From positions 2,356,001-2,420,000 of the forward strand of contig NC_017030.1 in NCBI RefSeq assembly GCF_000255295.1: 64,000 nt of DNA. Reading direction: 5' to 3'. Made by a program: the position numbers and the translations under genes. Source of the DNA: Corallococcus coralloides DSM 2259 (GTDB lineage Bacteria > Myxococcota > Myxococcia > Myxococcales > Myxococcaceae). Positions within the stretch are counted from its first letter, which is position 1; each line of letters opens with the position of its first letter. Of this stretch, positions 18,194 to 28,084 are shown one piece after another. The notes beneath the pieces were generated by a model. The model had not been told where the DNA came from. It ran no database searches and saw nothing but the letters and a program-made list of their open reading frames with translations.

Positions 18194-18274
18194 GGGGTCC
18201 AGGTTCGTATCATGGCCAGGACGGCGGCGTCTGTTACCGTCCGGGCCCGTCAACGTATGAGCGCAGGAGGCGCC

Positions 18275-19240
18275 GTGTCGCAGGACAAGATCCAGAAGGT
18301 CACCATCATCGGCTCGGGACCGGCGGGCTACACCGCCGCCATCTACGCGGCGCGCGCCAACCTGGAGCCCGTGGTGTTCGCCGGCGGCCCCACCCTGGAG
18401 CACCCGCAGCGCGTCCCGGGCGGCCAGCTCATGGTCACCACCGACGTGGAGAACTACCCCGGCTTCCCGGAGGCCATCACCGGTCCGGAGCTGATGGAGC
18501 GCTTCCAGAAGCAGGCGGAGCGCTTCGGCACCGTCATCCACATGGAGAACGTCACCAAGGTGGACTTCTCCAAGCGGCCCTTCCTCCTGGAGAGCGAGAG
18601 CGGCATCCAGGTGCGCTCGGAGACGGTCATCATCTCCACGGGCGCCACGGCCAAGTGGCTGAACGTCAAGGGCGAGGACACCTACAAGAACCGCGGCGTG
18701 TCCGCGTGCGCCACCTGTGACGGCGCCTTCTTCAAGAAGCAGGACGTGCTGGTGGTGGGCGGCGGCGACACGGCCATGGAAGAGGCCACGTACCTGGCGA
18801 AGATCGTCAACCACGTCACGCTCATCCACCGCCGCGACTCGCTGCGCGCGTCCAAGGTGATGCAGGAGCGCGCGCTCAACAACCCGAAGATCTCCTTCAT
18901 GTGGGACTCCGCGGTGGAGGAGGTGGTGGGCGACGCGAAGGGGATGACGGGCGCCGTCGTGCGCAACCTCAAGACGGGCGACAGCAAGCTCGTCAACGCG
19001 CACGGCCTGTTCGTGGCCATTGGCCACACGCCGAACACGGAGCTGTTCCAGGGCATCCTGGAGACGCACCAGGGCGGCTACCTGAAGACGATTCCGGGCA
19101 GCACGCGCACCAACATCGAGGGCGTCTTCGCCTGCGGCGACGTGCAGGACAGCTACTACCGCCAGGCCATCACCGCGGCGGGCACGGGCTGCATGGCCGC
19201 CATCGACGCGGAGCGCTGGCTCATCGAGCACGGCGAGTAG
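18275..19240 (+). CDS. trxB: Thioredoxin-disulfide reductase
   Basis: 321 residues from GTG 18275, chosen because AGGAGG stands at 18265-18270, four bases before it; an in-frame ATG at 18257 lacks such a site. The chain has the FAD-binding GSGPAGYTAA, the redox-active CATC in SACATCDGAFF, the NADPH-binding GGGDTAMEEA and the C-terminal GDVQDSYYRQAITAAG. The length equals E. coli TrxB. It reduces thioredoxin with NADPH in the cytosol. The following PLP enzyme begins 36 bp later. Confidence 0.95.
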   Translation: MSQDKIQKVTIIGSGPAGYTAAIYAARANLEPVVFAGGPTLEHPQRVPGGQLMVTTDVENYPGFPEAITGPELMERFQKQAERFGTVIHMENVTKVDFSKRPFLLESESGIQVRSETVIISTGATAKWLNVKGEDTYKNRGVSACATCDGAFFKKQDVLVVGGGDTAMEEATYLAKIVNHVTLIHRRDSLRASKVMQERALNNPKISFMWDSAVEEVVGDAKGMTGAVVRNLKTGDSKLVNAHGLFVAIGHTPNTELFQGILETHQGGYLKTIPGSTRTNIEGVFACGDVQDSYYRQAITAAGTGCMAAIDAERWLIEHGE

Positions 19241-19276
19241 TCACTTCCTTTCCGTCCCAAGCGAGACGACACGCGC

Positions 19277-20464
19277 ATGAAGACGAAGCAGAAGACGGTG
19301 GCGGTGCACGCGGGCTCCCGGCTCACCGGGAGCAAGGCCGTGCCCGTCATGCCGCCCATCTTCCCGGCGGCGGTGAACTGGTTCGACAGCAGCGACGACC
19401 TGTCCGACGCGCTGGACGGAAAGGACTACGCCTACGCCCGCATCAGCGCGCCCAACGCCGCGCTGCTGGAGGAGGCGGTGGCGGCGCTGGAGGGCGCGGA
19501 GGCCTGTGTCGCCTACGCCAGTGGCATGGCCGCGCTGCGCTCGCTGTTCGACGCGCAGCCGTGGAAGGCCGGGGACGTGCTGGTGATGCCCACGGACGGC
19601 TACGGCGTCACGCGGGCGCTCTACAAGAACCTGTGCGCCCGCTGGGGCGTGGAGCTGCGTCCGCTCGACCAGACATCCCCGGACGCGCCCGCGCGCATCC
19701 GCGAGTGGCGCCCGCGCCTGGTGCTGGCGGAGAGCATCTCCAACCCGCTCTTGCGCGTGCCGGACATCCGCGCGCTGGCGCAGGCCTGCAAGGACGCGGG
19801 GGCGGTGTTCGCGGTGGACGCGACGTTCCCGTCGCCCTTCGGCCAGCGCGCGCTGGAGCTGGGCGCGGACTACGCGGTGCAGTCCACCAGCAAGTGGCTC
19901 AACGGCCACAGCGACGCGCTGGGCGGCACGGTGAGTGGTTCCAAGTCGAGCATCGACCCGTTGCGCTCGGCGCGCATCCTGTCCGGTGACGTGCTGGGCC
20001 CCTTCGAGGCGTGGCTCACGCTGCGCGGCCTGCGCACGCTGCCCGTCCGCATGAAGGCCCACAACGAGCACGCCGCCCATGTGGCGAAGCGGCTTTCGGA
20101 GTCGCCGCTGCTGGAGCGGGTCATCTACCCGGGCCTTTCGTCCCACCCGGACCACGCGGTGGCGGCGCGGGTGCTGGAGGGCGGCTTCGGACCCATGGTG
20201 GCGTTCGAAATCAAGGGCGCGGGGCAGAAGGAAGGCGACCGGTTCCTGGAGGCGCTTCGCGTGGCGAAGCCCGGCCCGTCGCTGGGCGACGTGGGCACGC
20301 TGGTGATGCACGCGGCCAGCGCCAGCGCGCGCCGGATGACGCCCGAGGAGCGCGCCCAGGCGGGCATCCGCGACAGCCTCATCCGCGTGTCCGTGGGGCT
20401 GGAGGATCCGGACGACGTGGCGGACGACCTGCTCGCCGCGGTGGAGAAGGGGGCTGGCCGGTGA
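19277..20464 (+). CDS. Cys/Met metabolism PLP-dependent enzyme (cystathionine gamma-synthase/lyase-like)
   Basis: 395 residues. The AYASGMAAL loop binds the PLP phosphate and [12 protein letters not shown] contains the Schiff-base lysine; VDATFPSPF holds the Asp that contacts the pyridine nitrogen. This is the trans-sulfuration family that handles cysteine, homocysteine or O-acyl-homoserine, and the exact reaction cannot be told from sequence. It follows trxB closely, and its stop overlaps the GTG start of moaC (GTGA). Confidence 0.85.
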   Translation: MKTKQKTVAVHAGSRLTGSKAVPVMPPIFPAAVNWFDSSDDLSDALDGKDYAYARISAPNAALLEEAVAALEGAEACVAYASGMAALRSLFDAQPWKAGDVLVMPTDGYGVTRALYKNLCARWGVELRPLDQTSPDAPARIREWRPRLVLAESISNPLLRVPDIRALAQACKDAGAVFAVDATFPSPFGQRALELGADYAVQSTSKWLNGHSDALGGTVSGSKSSIDPLRSARILSGDVLGPFEAWLTLRGLRTLPVRMKAHNEHAAHVAKRLSESPLLERVIYPGLSSHPDHAVAARVLEGGFGPMVAFEIKGAGQKEGDRFLEALRVAKPGPSLGDVGTLVMHAASASARRMTPEERAQAGIRDSLIRVSVGLEDPDDVADDLLAAVEKGAGR

Positions 20465-20901
20465 AGATGGTGGACGTCGGCGACAAGCCGAAGACGGACC
20501 GCGTGGCGGTGGCCACCGCGCGGCTGCGCATGCTGCCCGCGACGCGTGAGCGCATCCTCGCGGGGCAGGTGGAGAAGGGGGACGTGCTCGCGGCGGCGCG
20601 GCTCGCCGGCATCATGGCGGCCAAGCGCACCCCGGACTTCGTGCCCCTGTGCCACCCCATCGCGCTCGCGGGCGTGGACGTGACGCTCACGCCCGTGGAC
20701 GAAGGGCTGGAGGTCCGCGTGCGGGTGAAGACGGTGGACCGCACGGGCGTGGAGATGGAGGCGCTCACGGCCGCGTGCGCGGCGGCGCTCACCGTCTATG
20801 ACATGTGCAAGAGCGTGGACCGCGGCATGGTCATCGAAGCGGTGCAGCTGGACCACAAGTCCGGCGGACGCTCCGGCACCTGGGAGCGCGAGCCCGCTTA
20901 A
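20461..20901 (+). CDS. moaC: Cyclic pyranopterin monophosphate synthase
   Basis: 146 residues from GTG 20461 overlapping the previous stop; ATG 20467 is equally possible and gives the usual MVDV start. MoaC signatures are complete: [33 protein letters not shown] and HKSGGRSG with the catalytic lysine. The enzyme makes cyclic pyranopterin monophosphate in molybdenum cofactor synthesis. It is slightly shorter than E. coli MoaC (161), missing only the N-terminal leader. No other moa gene is in the window. Its TAA stop overlaps that of the Nudix gene within TTAA. Confidence 0.95.
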   Translation: MKMVDVGDKPKTDRVAVATARLRMLPATRERILAGQVEKGDVLAAARLAGIMAAKRTPDFVPLCHPIALAGVDVTLTPVDEGLEVRVRVKTVDRTGVEMEALTAACAAALTVYDMCKSVDRGMVIEAVQLDHKSGGRSGTWEREPA

Positions 20902-21476
20902 CGCTTCGCTTCCGCGCGCAGCCGCTCCAGGAAGAAGGCCACCACCACCAGCGAGTGCGTGATGTGGCCTTCCAGGATGAGCCGGGGCAGGTCCGCGCGC
21001 GGATGCAGCTCCACGGCGATGTCCTCGCCGTCATCCGGGTCCCCGTCGCTCACGCGCTCGCAGTCCAGCGCCAGGTACGTGTGGCAGCGGTTGGACTGGA
21101 AGGCCGGGTTGGGGTGCACGACGCCCAGCGCCTCCAGCCGGCCGGCGCGGTAGCCCGTCTCCTCCTCCAGCTCGCGCGCGGCGGCCGTGGCCGGGTCCTC
21201 TCCCGGGTCGATGACGCCGCCGGGGGCCTCCAGCGTCGCCGCGTCGATGCCGCAGCGGAACTGGCGCACCATCACCAGCTCGTCCTGCTTCGTCACCGCG
21301 ATGACGTTCACCCAGTCCGCGCAGTCCATGCGCACGCGGCGGTGCTCCATGTTGGTGCGCGGATCCGCCATCACGTCCTCGCGCACCTTCACCACCGTGA
21401 AGTCGTGCTCCAACCCCCGGCGCAGGCGCGGCCAGGGCTTCACTTGGGACTTGGGCGACTCGGGCGCGGACGACAT
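20898..21476 (-). CDS. Nudix hydrolase (ADP-ribose pyrophosphatase-like)
   Basis: 192 residues. The Nudix box runs from [10 protein letters not shown] to RELEEETGY and fits Gx5Ex7REUxEExGU. The surrounding sequence ([19 protein letters not shown], then [11 protein letters not shown]) is typical of the ADP-sugar pyrophosphatase branch, which clears ADP-ribose and related compounds. It is the last gene of a minus-strand group (YiiX-like, small conserved protein, SirB1-like, Nudix), 19 bp after the SirB1-like gene. Confidence 0.88.
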   Translation of the reverse strand: MSSAPESPKSQVKPWPRLRRGLEHDFTVVKVREDVMADPRTNMEHRRVRMDCADWVNVIAVTKQDELVMVRQFRCGIDAATLEAPGGVIDPGEDPATAAARELEEETGYRAGRLEALGVVHPNPAFQSNRCHTYLALDCERVSDGDPDDGEDIAVELHPRADLPRLILEGHITHSLVVVAFFLERLRAEAKR

Positions 21477-21495
21477 TCGACGGATTCCCTTTCTT

Positions 21496-22359
21496 TCAGT
21501 TGAGCAACTCGGCGCGCTCGCGCAGCTCCCGGGCGGACAGCTCCAGGCGCTCGCGGTCCGGCGCGTCCGGGGACAGCTCCAGGCAGCGCTCCACGTCCTT
21601 GAGCGCCGCGCGGAAGGCGCCCAGCGTGGTGAGCAGCGACGCGCGGGTGCGCAGCTCTCCCGGGTGGTCCGGGGCCAACAAGAGCAGCAGGTCCACCACC
21701 GCCAGCCCCTGCTGGCTGTCGTCGCGCCCCAGGTACACGCGGCGCAGGTTGGACAGCATGCGGTACGCGATGAGCTCCACCGGCGCGGGCGCGAGCATGG
21801 CCCGGTCGAACTTGAGCTGCGGCGCCACGCGCTTGAGCAGCTCCTCGCAGCCGTGCTCCGTGAGGATGTCGCCGTGGTGGAACGGGTCCATCACCAGCTT
21901 GTGGTCGCCCGCGTCGCACGCCACCAGGAAGTGGCCGGGGAAGGGGACGCCGTACAGCGGGATGCCCGCGCGGCGCGCCACCTCCAGGTAGAGCACCGAC
22001 AGCGTGATGGGCAGCCCCACCTTCCGCTCCAGCACCCGGTCCAGGAAGCTGTTGTCCGGGGAGTGGTAGTCGTCCTCGTTGCCCCGGAAGCCCTCGAGGT
22101 CCGCCAGCACGTGGCGCAGGGCACGCAACGGGGCCAGGGCCTCGCCCTTTTCGCGCAGGCGCTCCGCCTCCAGCTGCACCCGCGCGGCGAGCGCGTCCAG
22201 CGTCCGGAGACACGCCGGAGCATCCAAATCCTCACGGCCCAACGTCGCGATGGCGAGAGCCGCCAGGTCCAGCCGCGGTGGATCCGCGGCCAGGGAAGAC
22301 ACCAACCGCTCGCGCGCCAGCGGAGGGCCAAAACCAGAGGAAAAGCTCACGGTGCGCAC
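21496..22359 (-). CDS. SirB1-like protein (transglutaminase-like plus TPR)
   Basis: 287 residues if started at GTG 22359; GTG 22350 and GTG 22383 are alternatives, and an ATG at 22452 would overlap the upstream gene by 47 bp. The central domain (FLDRVLERKVGLPITLSVLYLEVARRAGIPLYGVPFPGHFLV) is the SirB1 transglutaminase-like core, and the C-terminal half has TPR-like helices (ELRTRASLLTTLGAFRAALKDVERCLEL). The family's role is unclear, and its transglutaminase triad is generally thought incomplete. Confidence 0.8.
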   Translation of the reverse strand: MRTVSFSSGFGPPLARERLVSSLAADPPRLDLAALAIATLGREDLDAPACLRTLDALAARVQLEAERLREKGEALAPLRALRHVLADLEGFRGNEDDYHSPDNSFLDRVLERKVGLPITLSVLYLEVARRAGIPLYGVPFPGHFLVACDAGDHKLVMDPFHHGDILTEHGCEELLKRVAPQLKFDRAMLAPAPVELIAYRMLSNLRRVYLGRDDSQQGLAVVDLLLLLAPDHPGELRTRASLLTTLGAFRAALKDVERCLELSPDAPDRERLELSARELRERAELLN

Positions 22360-22405
22360 CAGTAACCCACGAATGCTCCTCACGGCAAAAGCAGGCAGGC
22401 GGGCG

Positions 22406-22681
22406 TCAGATGCCCGGGGGGGCCGCGGGCAGCCGGCCCTTGATTTCCGCACGCAGGGCCATTTGGGCCGAAATGAGTCCCGCGAGGATGCCGTCCTCGA
22501 ACTCGAAGGTCGGGTGCTCCTTCAGCTCGGGGAAGTCGTGCGGGTTGCGCAGCTCCTCCGGCCCGATGTTGGGCACCGCCTCGCGCGCCAGCTTGAGCAC
22601 CTTCGCCTGTTGCTGGGCAATCATCCGCTCGTAGAGGGGGGAGGCCAGGGCCAGGAACTCGTTCGCCGTCTCTTCCGTCAT
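22406..22681 (-). CDS. Conserved hypothetical protein, 91 residues
   Basis: A small mostly helical protein with a charged N-terminal half (TEETANEFLALASPLYERMI) and a Pro/Gly-rich end. There is no signal peptide, metal motif or known domain that I can recognise. Codon use matches its neighbours. It begins 18 bp after the YiiX-like gene and precedes the SirB1-like gene on the same strand. Confidence 0.65.
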   Translation of the reverse strand: MTEETANEFLALASPLYERMIAQQQAKVLKLAREAVPNIGPEELRNPHDFPELKEHPTFEFEDGILAGLISAQMALRAEIKGRLPAAPPGI

Positions 22682-22699
22682 GGTGTGGTGCCTCTAGCC

Positions 22700-24313
22700 T
22701 CACTCTTGGGCGATGTCCCACTTCATCCGCCGGTAGGTGTAACGGAAGGACTCGGCGTTTGCTTCGACGGCGTCTCCCGAGCCCTCCCGCCCGTCCAGGA
22801 AGGCGACGAAGTCGAACTGCCGCCCGGGCTGGCCGTACTCGGCGTCGAACACGCGCACGATTTCGTTCGCCGGCAGCGTCCTGCGTCCCGCCACGCTCAC
22901 CAGGGGGATGTCCAGGCCCTTCATGTCCTTCGACGGGGCGTAGGACTTCCACACCAGCTCCGTGCACACCAGGGACTGGTCGGAGAAGAAGTCGAAGTTG
23001 AAGTCGTACGGCCGGCCCTGGAAGGTGAAGGCGCGCAGGATGGCGCGGGCCTTGTCCACCTGGGACAGCCGGGGCCGCAGCACGCCCAGGTAGTCCACGT
23101 GCATGCCGTGCTCCACGCCGGTGAAGCTCACGCCCTCGCTGATGGACTCGATGATGCGCAGCGGGTCCCCGTGCGCGTCCTTGCCGGTGTACTCGGCCCA
23201 CTTCGCGGGGAAGGCCTTCGCCAGGTGGCCAGTGAACGTCTCCGGACGGCCGGGCAGGGTGGACACCCAGGCCTTCACCGCCGGATCCGCGTCGAAGGTC
23301 TGGGAGAGCTCCTGCGCGGTGCCCACGTAGAGCTCCGCGTGCGGCCAGAAGCCCGGCAGCCCGATGTTGGACAGGAACCAGTTCTGCCGCGCGACCATCA
23401 CGTCGCCCGGGACCATGCGCGGCAGCAGCGCCAGCACCTGCTCCCGGGAGATGAGCGGCCTGCCGGAGCGGTGCACGCGGGTGTCGCCCATCCACTCCGC
23501 CACGGTCTTCTGGACCGGGAACACCGCGCGTGCGGTGGTGTCCTGGGTGAGGTCCGCCGCGGCCTTGGCGAAGAGCACCGGGCCGCGCTTCAAGAGGCGT
23601 GCGCGGGCCGCCTTGCTGTCCTGCCGCATGGTCTGGAAGAGCGCGGGGACGCCGGGCTCGTTCATCACGCCGGCCTTCGCCAGCACCGGGTGCAGCGTGG
23701 CGCGGTAGCCGTCGCCCGTAAAGAGCTGCGTGCTGGTGCCCACGTGGACGACCTTCTCCTTGAAGCGGCTGAAGGCGCGCGCGGGCAGGCCGTACTCGGG
23801 GCCGGGCTCATCCAGCAGCACCTCCAGCTGCGCCTGGCCTCCGGTGAGGTCCGCGAAGGCCATGCCCTGCGCCAGTTCCGACGCGAGCGCGGCGTGGGTG
23901 AGGAGGAAGCCCCAGGCGTGCTTCTTCGGCTGGGTGAGGGCGGGCACCTTGAGGAAGTCCCAGTAGCGCTGGCGCACCACCTCCGTGGAGACGAAGCAGT
24001 CGAAGAAGGCGGCCCAGGTGGACACCAGCAGCTGCTTCTCGTCCGGGGTGTACGGCGCGTCCTTGCCGCGCTGGTACAGTGCCTTGGAGCGGAAGGCCTC
24101 CTCCCGCAGCCGGCGCAGCCCTTCGGTCCCCTGGCGCAGCGTCGCCAGGTCCCGGCGGGCCTGGGCGACGAAGGCGGCATCGTCCAGTGAGTAGACGTCG
24201 CGCGGGGCCGTATTGGCGGCCGTGGCGGGGGCAGGGGACGGCGGGTCGGCGGGGGGGCTGGCGAGCGTGAGCCAGGCGGCGAGCAGGGAGGCTGCGGACA
24301 TCAGGGAGGACAC
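22700..24313 (-). CDS. YiiX/YebB-like permuted NlpC/P60 cysteine hydrolase
   Basis: 537 residues with an N-terminal signal-like segment (LLAAWLTLASPP). The catalytic domain is in the C-terminal half: PGDVMVARQNWFLSNIGLPGFWPHAELYVG supplies the histidine and SLVCTELVWKSY the cysteine, in the permuted order of YiiX/YebB (DUF830) papain-like enzymes, which cleave peptidoglycan or other amide bonds. The N-terminal 250 residues are helical and not assigned. Export to the periplasm or surface is likely. It is the first gene of its minus-strand group. Confidence 0.78.
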   Translation of the reverse strand: MSSLMSAASLLAAWLTLASPPADPPSPAPATAANTAPRDVYSLDDAAFVAQARRDLATLRQGTEGLRRLREEAFRSKALYQRGKDAPYTPDEKQLLVSTWAAFFDCFVSTEVVRQRYWDFLKVPALTQPKKHAWGFLLTHAALASELAQGMAFADLTGGQAQLEVLLDEPGPEYGLPARAFSRFKEKVVHVGTSTQLFTGDGYRATLHPVLAKAGVMNEPGVPALFQTMRQDSKAARARLLKRGPVLFAKAAADLTQDTTARAVFPVQKTVAEWMGDTRVHRSGRPLISREQVLALLPRMVPGDVMVARQNWFLSNIGLPGFWPHAELYVGTAQELSQTFDADPAVKAWVSTLPGRPETFTGHLAKAFPAKWAEYTGKDAHGDPLRIIESISEGVSFTGVEHGMHVDYLGVLRPRLSQVDKARAILRAFTFQGRPYDFNFDFFSDQSLVCTELVWKSYAPSKDMKGLDIPLVSVAGRRTLPANEIVRVFDAEYGQPGRQFDFVAFLDGREGSGDAVEANAESFRYTYRRMKWDIAQE

Positions 24314-24505
24314 TCCGGCGGGCGTTGGCGCGGGGGGACTCTACCCTGAAGCGAACGCGGGCAAGACGGCCGGTCCCTCGCTCGCCCGGCGTCGTAGGAG
24401 GTGCCGGGCGGCAGGGTGGCCCGGAGCGGGCGTCATCCCCACGTTGAGGCATGGATGGCCGTCCGGGCACTGGACGCTCCGGGCGCAAGAAAGGTGGAAG
24501 ACACG

Positions 24506-24823
24506 ATGGCTTACGGAAAGGCGGAGGATCCCTCGCGCTCCATCACCCCGCACCTGGATGGGGTGGAGTACCCGGCGAAGCGCGAGGAACTCGTCGAGGC
24601 CGCCGCGGACAACGAGGCCCCGGTCGACATCATCAACATCCTCAAGTCCCTGCCGCAGGAGGAGTACATGTTGCGCGAGCACGTGCTGCGCGACCTGGCG
24701 GAGGCCGAGCGCCGCTTCGCGATGAACGGCCTGAAGGACGACGATGGCGTGGACCGCGACCGGCGCAACATCGGACGCGACCGCATCGAGGGTGCCTCCG
24801 AGGGCGAGACACGCCACCCCTAG
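24506..24823 (+). CDS. DUF2795 domain protein
   Basis: 105 residues from ATG 24506, with AAGGTGGAAG as ribosome site. The segment LDGVEYPAKREELVEAAADNEAP followed by DIINILKSLPQEEY matches DUF2795, a small helical family of unknown role common in actinobacteria and myxobacteria. The C-terminal 25 residues are rich in Asp and Arg. It stands alone, divergent from the YiiX-like gene and 84 bp before a lipoprotein gene. Confidence 0.75.
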   Translation: MAYGKAEDPSRSITPHLDGVEYPAKREELVEAAADNEAPVDIINILKSLPQEEYMLREHVLRDLAEAERRFAMNGLKDDDGVDRDRRNIGRDRIEGASEGETRHP

Positions 24824-24907
24824 TGTCGACCGTGCGCTGACACTCCACACAAGGACGTTGCAAGACGCTCGCGGGCGCCCTGGCTTTCTGCCAGCGTTCG
24901 CGAGCGC

Positions 24908-25810
24908 ATGCGTACGGGCCTCTTGTGGAGCTGTCTCCTGCTGTCGCTGGCTGCCGGGTGCAAGTCCCGGTATCCGCCGCTCAACCCCGCGCCGGGGCTG
25001 CCGCCGCCGGTGCGTCTGGACTTCAAGCCCCCCGTGGATCGCCTCCTCACCGAATCCGTGAGCGCCACCCGCACCCTCCAGCGCAAGGGGCAGCCGGAAG
25101 TGCGCGACGAGGCGGCCTTCACCACCGAGACGCGCTTCACCCCGTCCGACGGCGGCTGGCGCGTGGCCCAGTCCGTGCGCACCCCGCGCCAGGTGCATGA
25201 TGGGCACGACGTGGCGTCCCTGTCCGGCGCCGTGCTGGAGCGCTTCACGCTGCGCATGCAGCTGGCGGCGGACGGCACCTTCGTGAAGCTGGTGGGCCCG
25301 GAGGCCGCGCAGGAGGCGCTGCGGCAGGTGGCGCCCGAAGGCACCGGCGTGCCGGAGGTGGAGCGCTTCTTTTCCCCAGAGGCGCTGGAATCGCGCACGC
25401 GCCGCGAGTGGGAGGCGAAGTACGCGGGGCTGCTCCAGCGCAACCTGGTGGAGGGGCAGCGCACCTGGGCCGTGGACTCCGTGGACGTGAACGGCGAGGA
25501 GCGCGCCTTCCTCCTGGAGCGCACGGTGCAGGGCACTCGGCTCACGACGTTCGGCGACGCGGTGGTGCTGACGCTGAAGTGCCTGGACGCGCTGCCTCCC
25601 AAGGCCCCGGCGGAGCTCAAGGCCGTGTGGGCGGAGGCCGGTTCGCCCGAGCTTTCGAAGGGCGTGACGTGTGAAGGCGAGCAGGTGGTGACGTGGGCCC
25701 GGTTCATCCCGGTGCGCCGCCTGCTGAAGGTGAAGGCGGTGGGGGCGGGCGGCACGCTGACGCTCACCACCGAGTCCCAGGCGGAAGCACTCCAGGAGGA
25801 TGGGCCATGA
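24908..25810 (+). CDS. Putative lipoprotein, 300 residues
   Basis: Residues 1-18 form a lipoprotein signal ending in LAAGC. The mature protein has repeated strand-rich segments (VDRLLTESVSATRTLQRKG, ERFTLRMQLAADGTFVKLVG), resembling periplasmic proteins of the DUF6263 type, but this is only an impression. No catalytic motif is visible. Its stop overlaps the start of the CoA-binding protein gene (ATGA at 25807-25810), so they form an operon. Confidence 0.7.
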   Translation: MRTGLLWSCLLLSLAAGCKSRYPPLNPAPGLPPPVRLDFKPPVDRLLTESVSATRTLQRKGQPEVRDEAAFTTETRFTPSDGGWRVAQSVRTPRQVHDGHDVASLSGAVLERFTLRMQLAADGTFVKLVGPEAAQEALRQVAPEGTGVPEVERFFSPEALESRTRREWEAKYAGLLQRNLVEGQRTWAVDSVDVNGEERAFLLERTVQGTRLTTFGDAVVLTLKCLDALPPKAPAELKAVWAEAGSPELSKGVTCEGEQVVTWARFIPVRRLLKVKAVGAGGTLTLTTESQAEALQEDGP

Positions 25811-26250
25811 GCCACGACGAGTACCTCATCGAGGATGACGCGGGTGTGAAGCGAGTGGTGCAGGAAGCCAGGCGCGTGGCGGTGCTGGGCATCAAGACGG
25901 AGGACCACTCCGCCCAGCCCGCGTACTACGTGCCGGAGTACCTGGCGAAGGCGGGCGTGGACGTGGTGCCGGTGCCCGTCTACTACCCGGACGCGAAGGT
26001 CATCCTGGGCAAGCCGGTGTACCGGAAGCTGGTGGACATCCCGGGCGACATCGACCTGGTGGACGTGTTCCGCAGGCCCGGCGACATCGACCAGCACGTG
26101 GACGACATCATCGCGAAGAAGCCCAAGGCGGTGTGGTTCCAGTCCGGCATCCGCAACGACGTCGCGGCGAAGAAGCTGGCCGCCGCCGGCATCCGCGTGG
26201 TGCAGGACCGCTGCCTGATGGTGGACCACCGCCGCTACAGCGGGCGCTGA
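25807..26250 (+). CDS. CoA-binding domain protein (YccU-like)
   Basis: 147 residues with the Rossmann-like CoA_binding_2 fold: RRVAVLGIKTEDHSAQPAYYVPEYL, VVPVPVYYPDAKVILGKPVYRKLVDIP, then AVWFQSGIRNDVAAKKLAAAGIRVVQDRCLMVDHRR. These are the conserved blocks of YccU/YneT proteins, which bind CoA; their physiological role is unknown. Start and stop are coupled to the preceding lipoprotein. Confidence 0.88.
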   Translation: MSHDEYLIEDDAGVKRVVQEARRVAVLGIKTEDHSAQPAYYVPEYLAKAGVDVVPVPVYYPDAKVILGKPVYRKLVDIPGDIDLVDVFRRPGDIDQHVDDIIAKKPKAVWFQSGIRNDVAAKKLAAAGIRVVQDRCLMVDHRRYSGR

Positions 26251-26267
26251 CGGCTCCAGGAAAACCA

Positions 26268-26300
26268 CGGCCCTCCGCACCCGAAGGGCACGGAGGGCCG
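26268..26300. terminator. Bidirectional hairpin between convergent genes
   Basis: Perfect 10-bp inverted repeat CGGCCCTCCG / CGGAGGGCCG with a 13-base loop. It lies between the CoA-binding protein (ends 26250) and the subtilisin gene (ends 26340). There is no T-tract, so it may act as a weak or factor-assisted terminator or as an mRNA 3' end stabiliser. Confidence 0.6.
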
Positions 26301-26339
26301 AGGGGGCCGCGCGTGGAGGTCGGCGGCCTTTGTCAGGTG

Positions 26340-27941
26340 TCAGTAGTTGCCGGAGATGACCTTGGGCAGGGCCTTCGCCAGGTCCGGCAGCGGGCCAATC
26401 TGCCGCGAGTCCGCCGCCTGCGCCGTGCCGTTGTTGCGCAGCAGGCCGCGCATCTGCACGGACGTCAGCAGCCGGCCGTTGGCCTTCGCCACGCCCTGGG
26501 CGCTGACAGCGGCGCCCACGACGATGGGCGACGCGCTGGAGGTGCCGCTGAAGGTGGACGTGTAGTACTGGTCCTCGCCGTAGCCGCTGCCGAAGCGGTC
26601 GCCGTAGCCGGTGGTGACGACGGACTCACCCCAGGCGTGCACGTTCACGCGCTGGCCGAAGTTGGTCCAGCACATGGGCACGCGCGTGGTGGCGGTGCTG
26701 GCGCCCACCAGGATGGCGCCCGAGTCGCGCGTGGCCGGGTTGAACCGGCCGCCGTAGGCCGCCGCGTCCAGGTTCGCGCTGCCGTTGCCCGCCGCCTCCA
26801 CCACGACGACGCCGTTGGCGGTGGCGTTGCGGATGGCGTCGTAGTTGTCCTGCCAGTACTCCATCGCGATGTAGTTGCACTGGGACGTGTTGCACGTGCA
26901 GGCCGTGCCGTCCGAGGGACCGCCCGCGTGCAGCTCGATGAGGATGACGCCGCCCGCGCCCACCGCCGCCGCCGCGTTGGTGATGGCGCTCGCGCTGCTC
27001 TGCGCGCCAATGGCCTCCACGCCCGGCGTCGCCGCGTTGGCGATGCCCGTCACGCCGTAGCCGTTGGACGCGCCCACGATTTCACCCATCACCGCGGTGC
27101 CGTGGTTGCGCCAGCCAATGTCGTTGTACTGCGTGCCGCCCACGCGGAAGAACGTGGGGAAGTCCTCGTGGGACGTGCGCCAGCCACCCTCGATGTCCAC
27201 GATCTTCACGTTGGTGCCCCGGCCGCCCGTCTGCGTCCACGCGTAGGTCGCGTTGATGCCGGAGGGCGCCGCGTTGAGATAGCCCTGGTTGGCCTGGTAC
27301 AGCGGCGTGGTGGGCGGCAGGTCCGCCGCGGACAGCAGCGCGCGCAGCCCCGCCTCCATGGCGAAGTTCACCATCGCCGGCTCCGGGGGCGGCGCCGCGT
27401 AGGCCGTCTCCACGCTGCCAACGCGGTTGAGCGCGGCCACCAGGTCCGCCACGGTGTCCGCGGTGGTGCCGGGCAACAGCGGTACTTCGAAGTACAGGTT
27501 CAGGTCCGCCAGCTGCTCGCCGCTCGCGCGCTCACCGGACGCCTTGCTCGCGTCCAGCGTGGCCTCCTCCGCCTGGAACACCCGGTCCAGCGCACCGATG
27601 CGCGGCGCGCGCTCCAGCAGCGCCACCACCTCCGCCAGGTCCGACTCCACGCGCGCGGAGTCCAGGCGCAGGCCGGACAGCAGCTCACGCTCGCTGGCGC
27701 TGCGCTCGGAAGCCAGGGCGCGCAGCGCGTTGTCGCGCAGGCGCACGTGGCTGCCCTCGTGGAACTTCACCACCAGCCGCTCCACGAACGTGCCCGCGGG
27801 CAGCTCCCGCCCCGTGGGCTTCGCCAGGAGCGCGCGCGGCGCCAGCGAAGGGGCGGCGCCAGCAGCGGGGGCCAACGCCAGCAGGGACACAGCCATGACC
27901 GCGCCACGCAGGCGGAGCGGGGACAGCGTCGACTTCAGCAT
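26340..27941 (-). CDS. Secreted subtilisin-family serine protease (S8)
   Basis: 533 residues from ATG 27941, which has GGAGGAA four bases upstream; an ATG at 27980 would add 13 residues before a good signal peptide and is less likely. Residues 1-30 are a Sec signal (LLALAPAAGAA). Residues about 30-220 form a pro-region. The catalytic triad is D249 (VKIVDIEGGW), H280 (WRNHGTAVMGEI) and S468 (FSGTSSASP), with the oxyanion Asn in EAAGNGS. A Cys-rich insert (CTCNTSQC) may form disulfides. It is likely exported for extracellular proteolysis as in predatory myxobacteria, and stands as its own unit. Confidence 0.9.
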   Translation of the reverse strand: MLKSTLSPLRLRGAVMAVSLLALAPAAGAAPSLAPRALLAKPTGRELPAGTFVERLVVKFHEGSHVRLRDNALRALASERSASERELLSGLRLDSARVESDLAEVVALLERAPRIGALDRVFQAEEATLDASKASGERASGEQLADLNLYFEVPLLPGTTADTVADLVAALNRVGSVETAYAAPPPEPAMVNFAMEAGLRALLSAADLPPTTPLYQANQGYLNAAPSGINATYAWTQTGGRGTNVKIVDIEGGWRTSHEDFPTFFRVGGTQYNDIGWRNHGTAVMGEIVGASNGYGVTGIANAATPGVEAIGAQSSASAITNAAAAVGAGGVILIELHAGGPSDGTACTCNTSQCNYIAMEYWQDNYDAIRNATANGVVVVEAAGNGSANLDAAAYGGRFNPATRDSGAILVGASTATTRVPMCWTNFGQRVNVHAWGESVVTTGYGDRFGSGYGEDQYYTSTFSGTSSASPIVVGAAVSAQGVAKANGRLLTSVQMRGLLRNNGTAQAADSRQIGPLPDLAKALPKVISGNY

Positions 27942-28084
27942 GGACTTCCTCCGGGATGAACAGCATCCCCACCATGCCACGCCGGTCTGTCATTCAAATC
28001 AGGCTATTCAGTTATTTCTTTCCTGGTGACTTATTCGGCCCTTGTTGAAACAGGCGGGCATGCCCACCCGGCTCTGGTGCCGGC

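Noticed and set aside
18257..18274. ATG 18257 as the trxB start
   Set aside because: GTG 18275 has AGGAGG at ideal distance and gives the family length.
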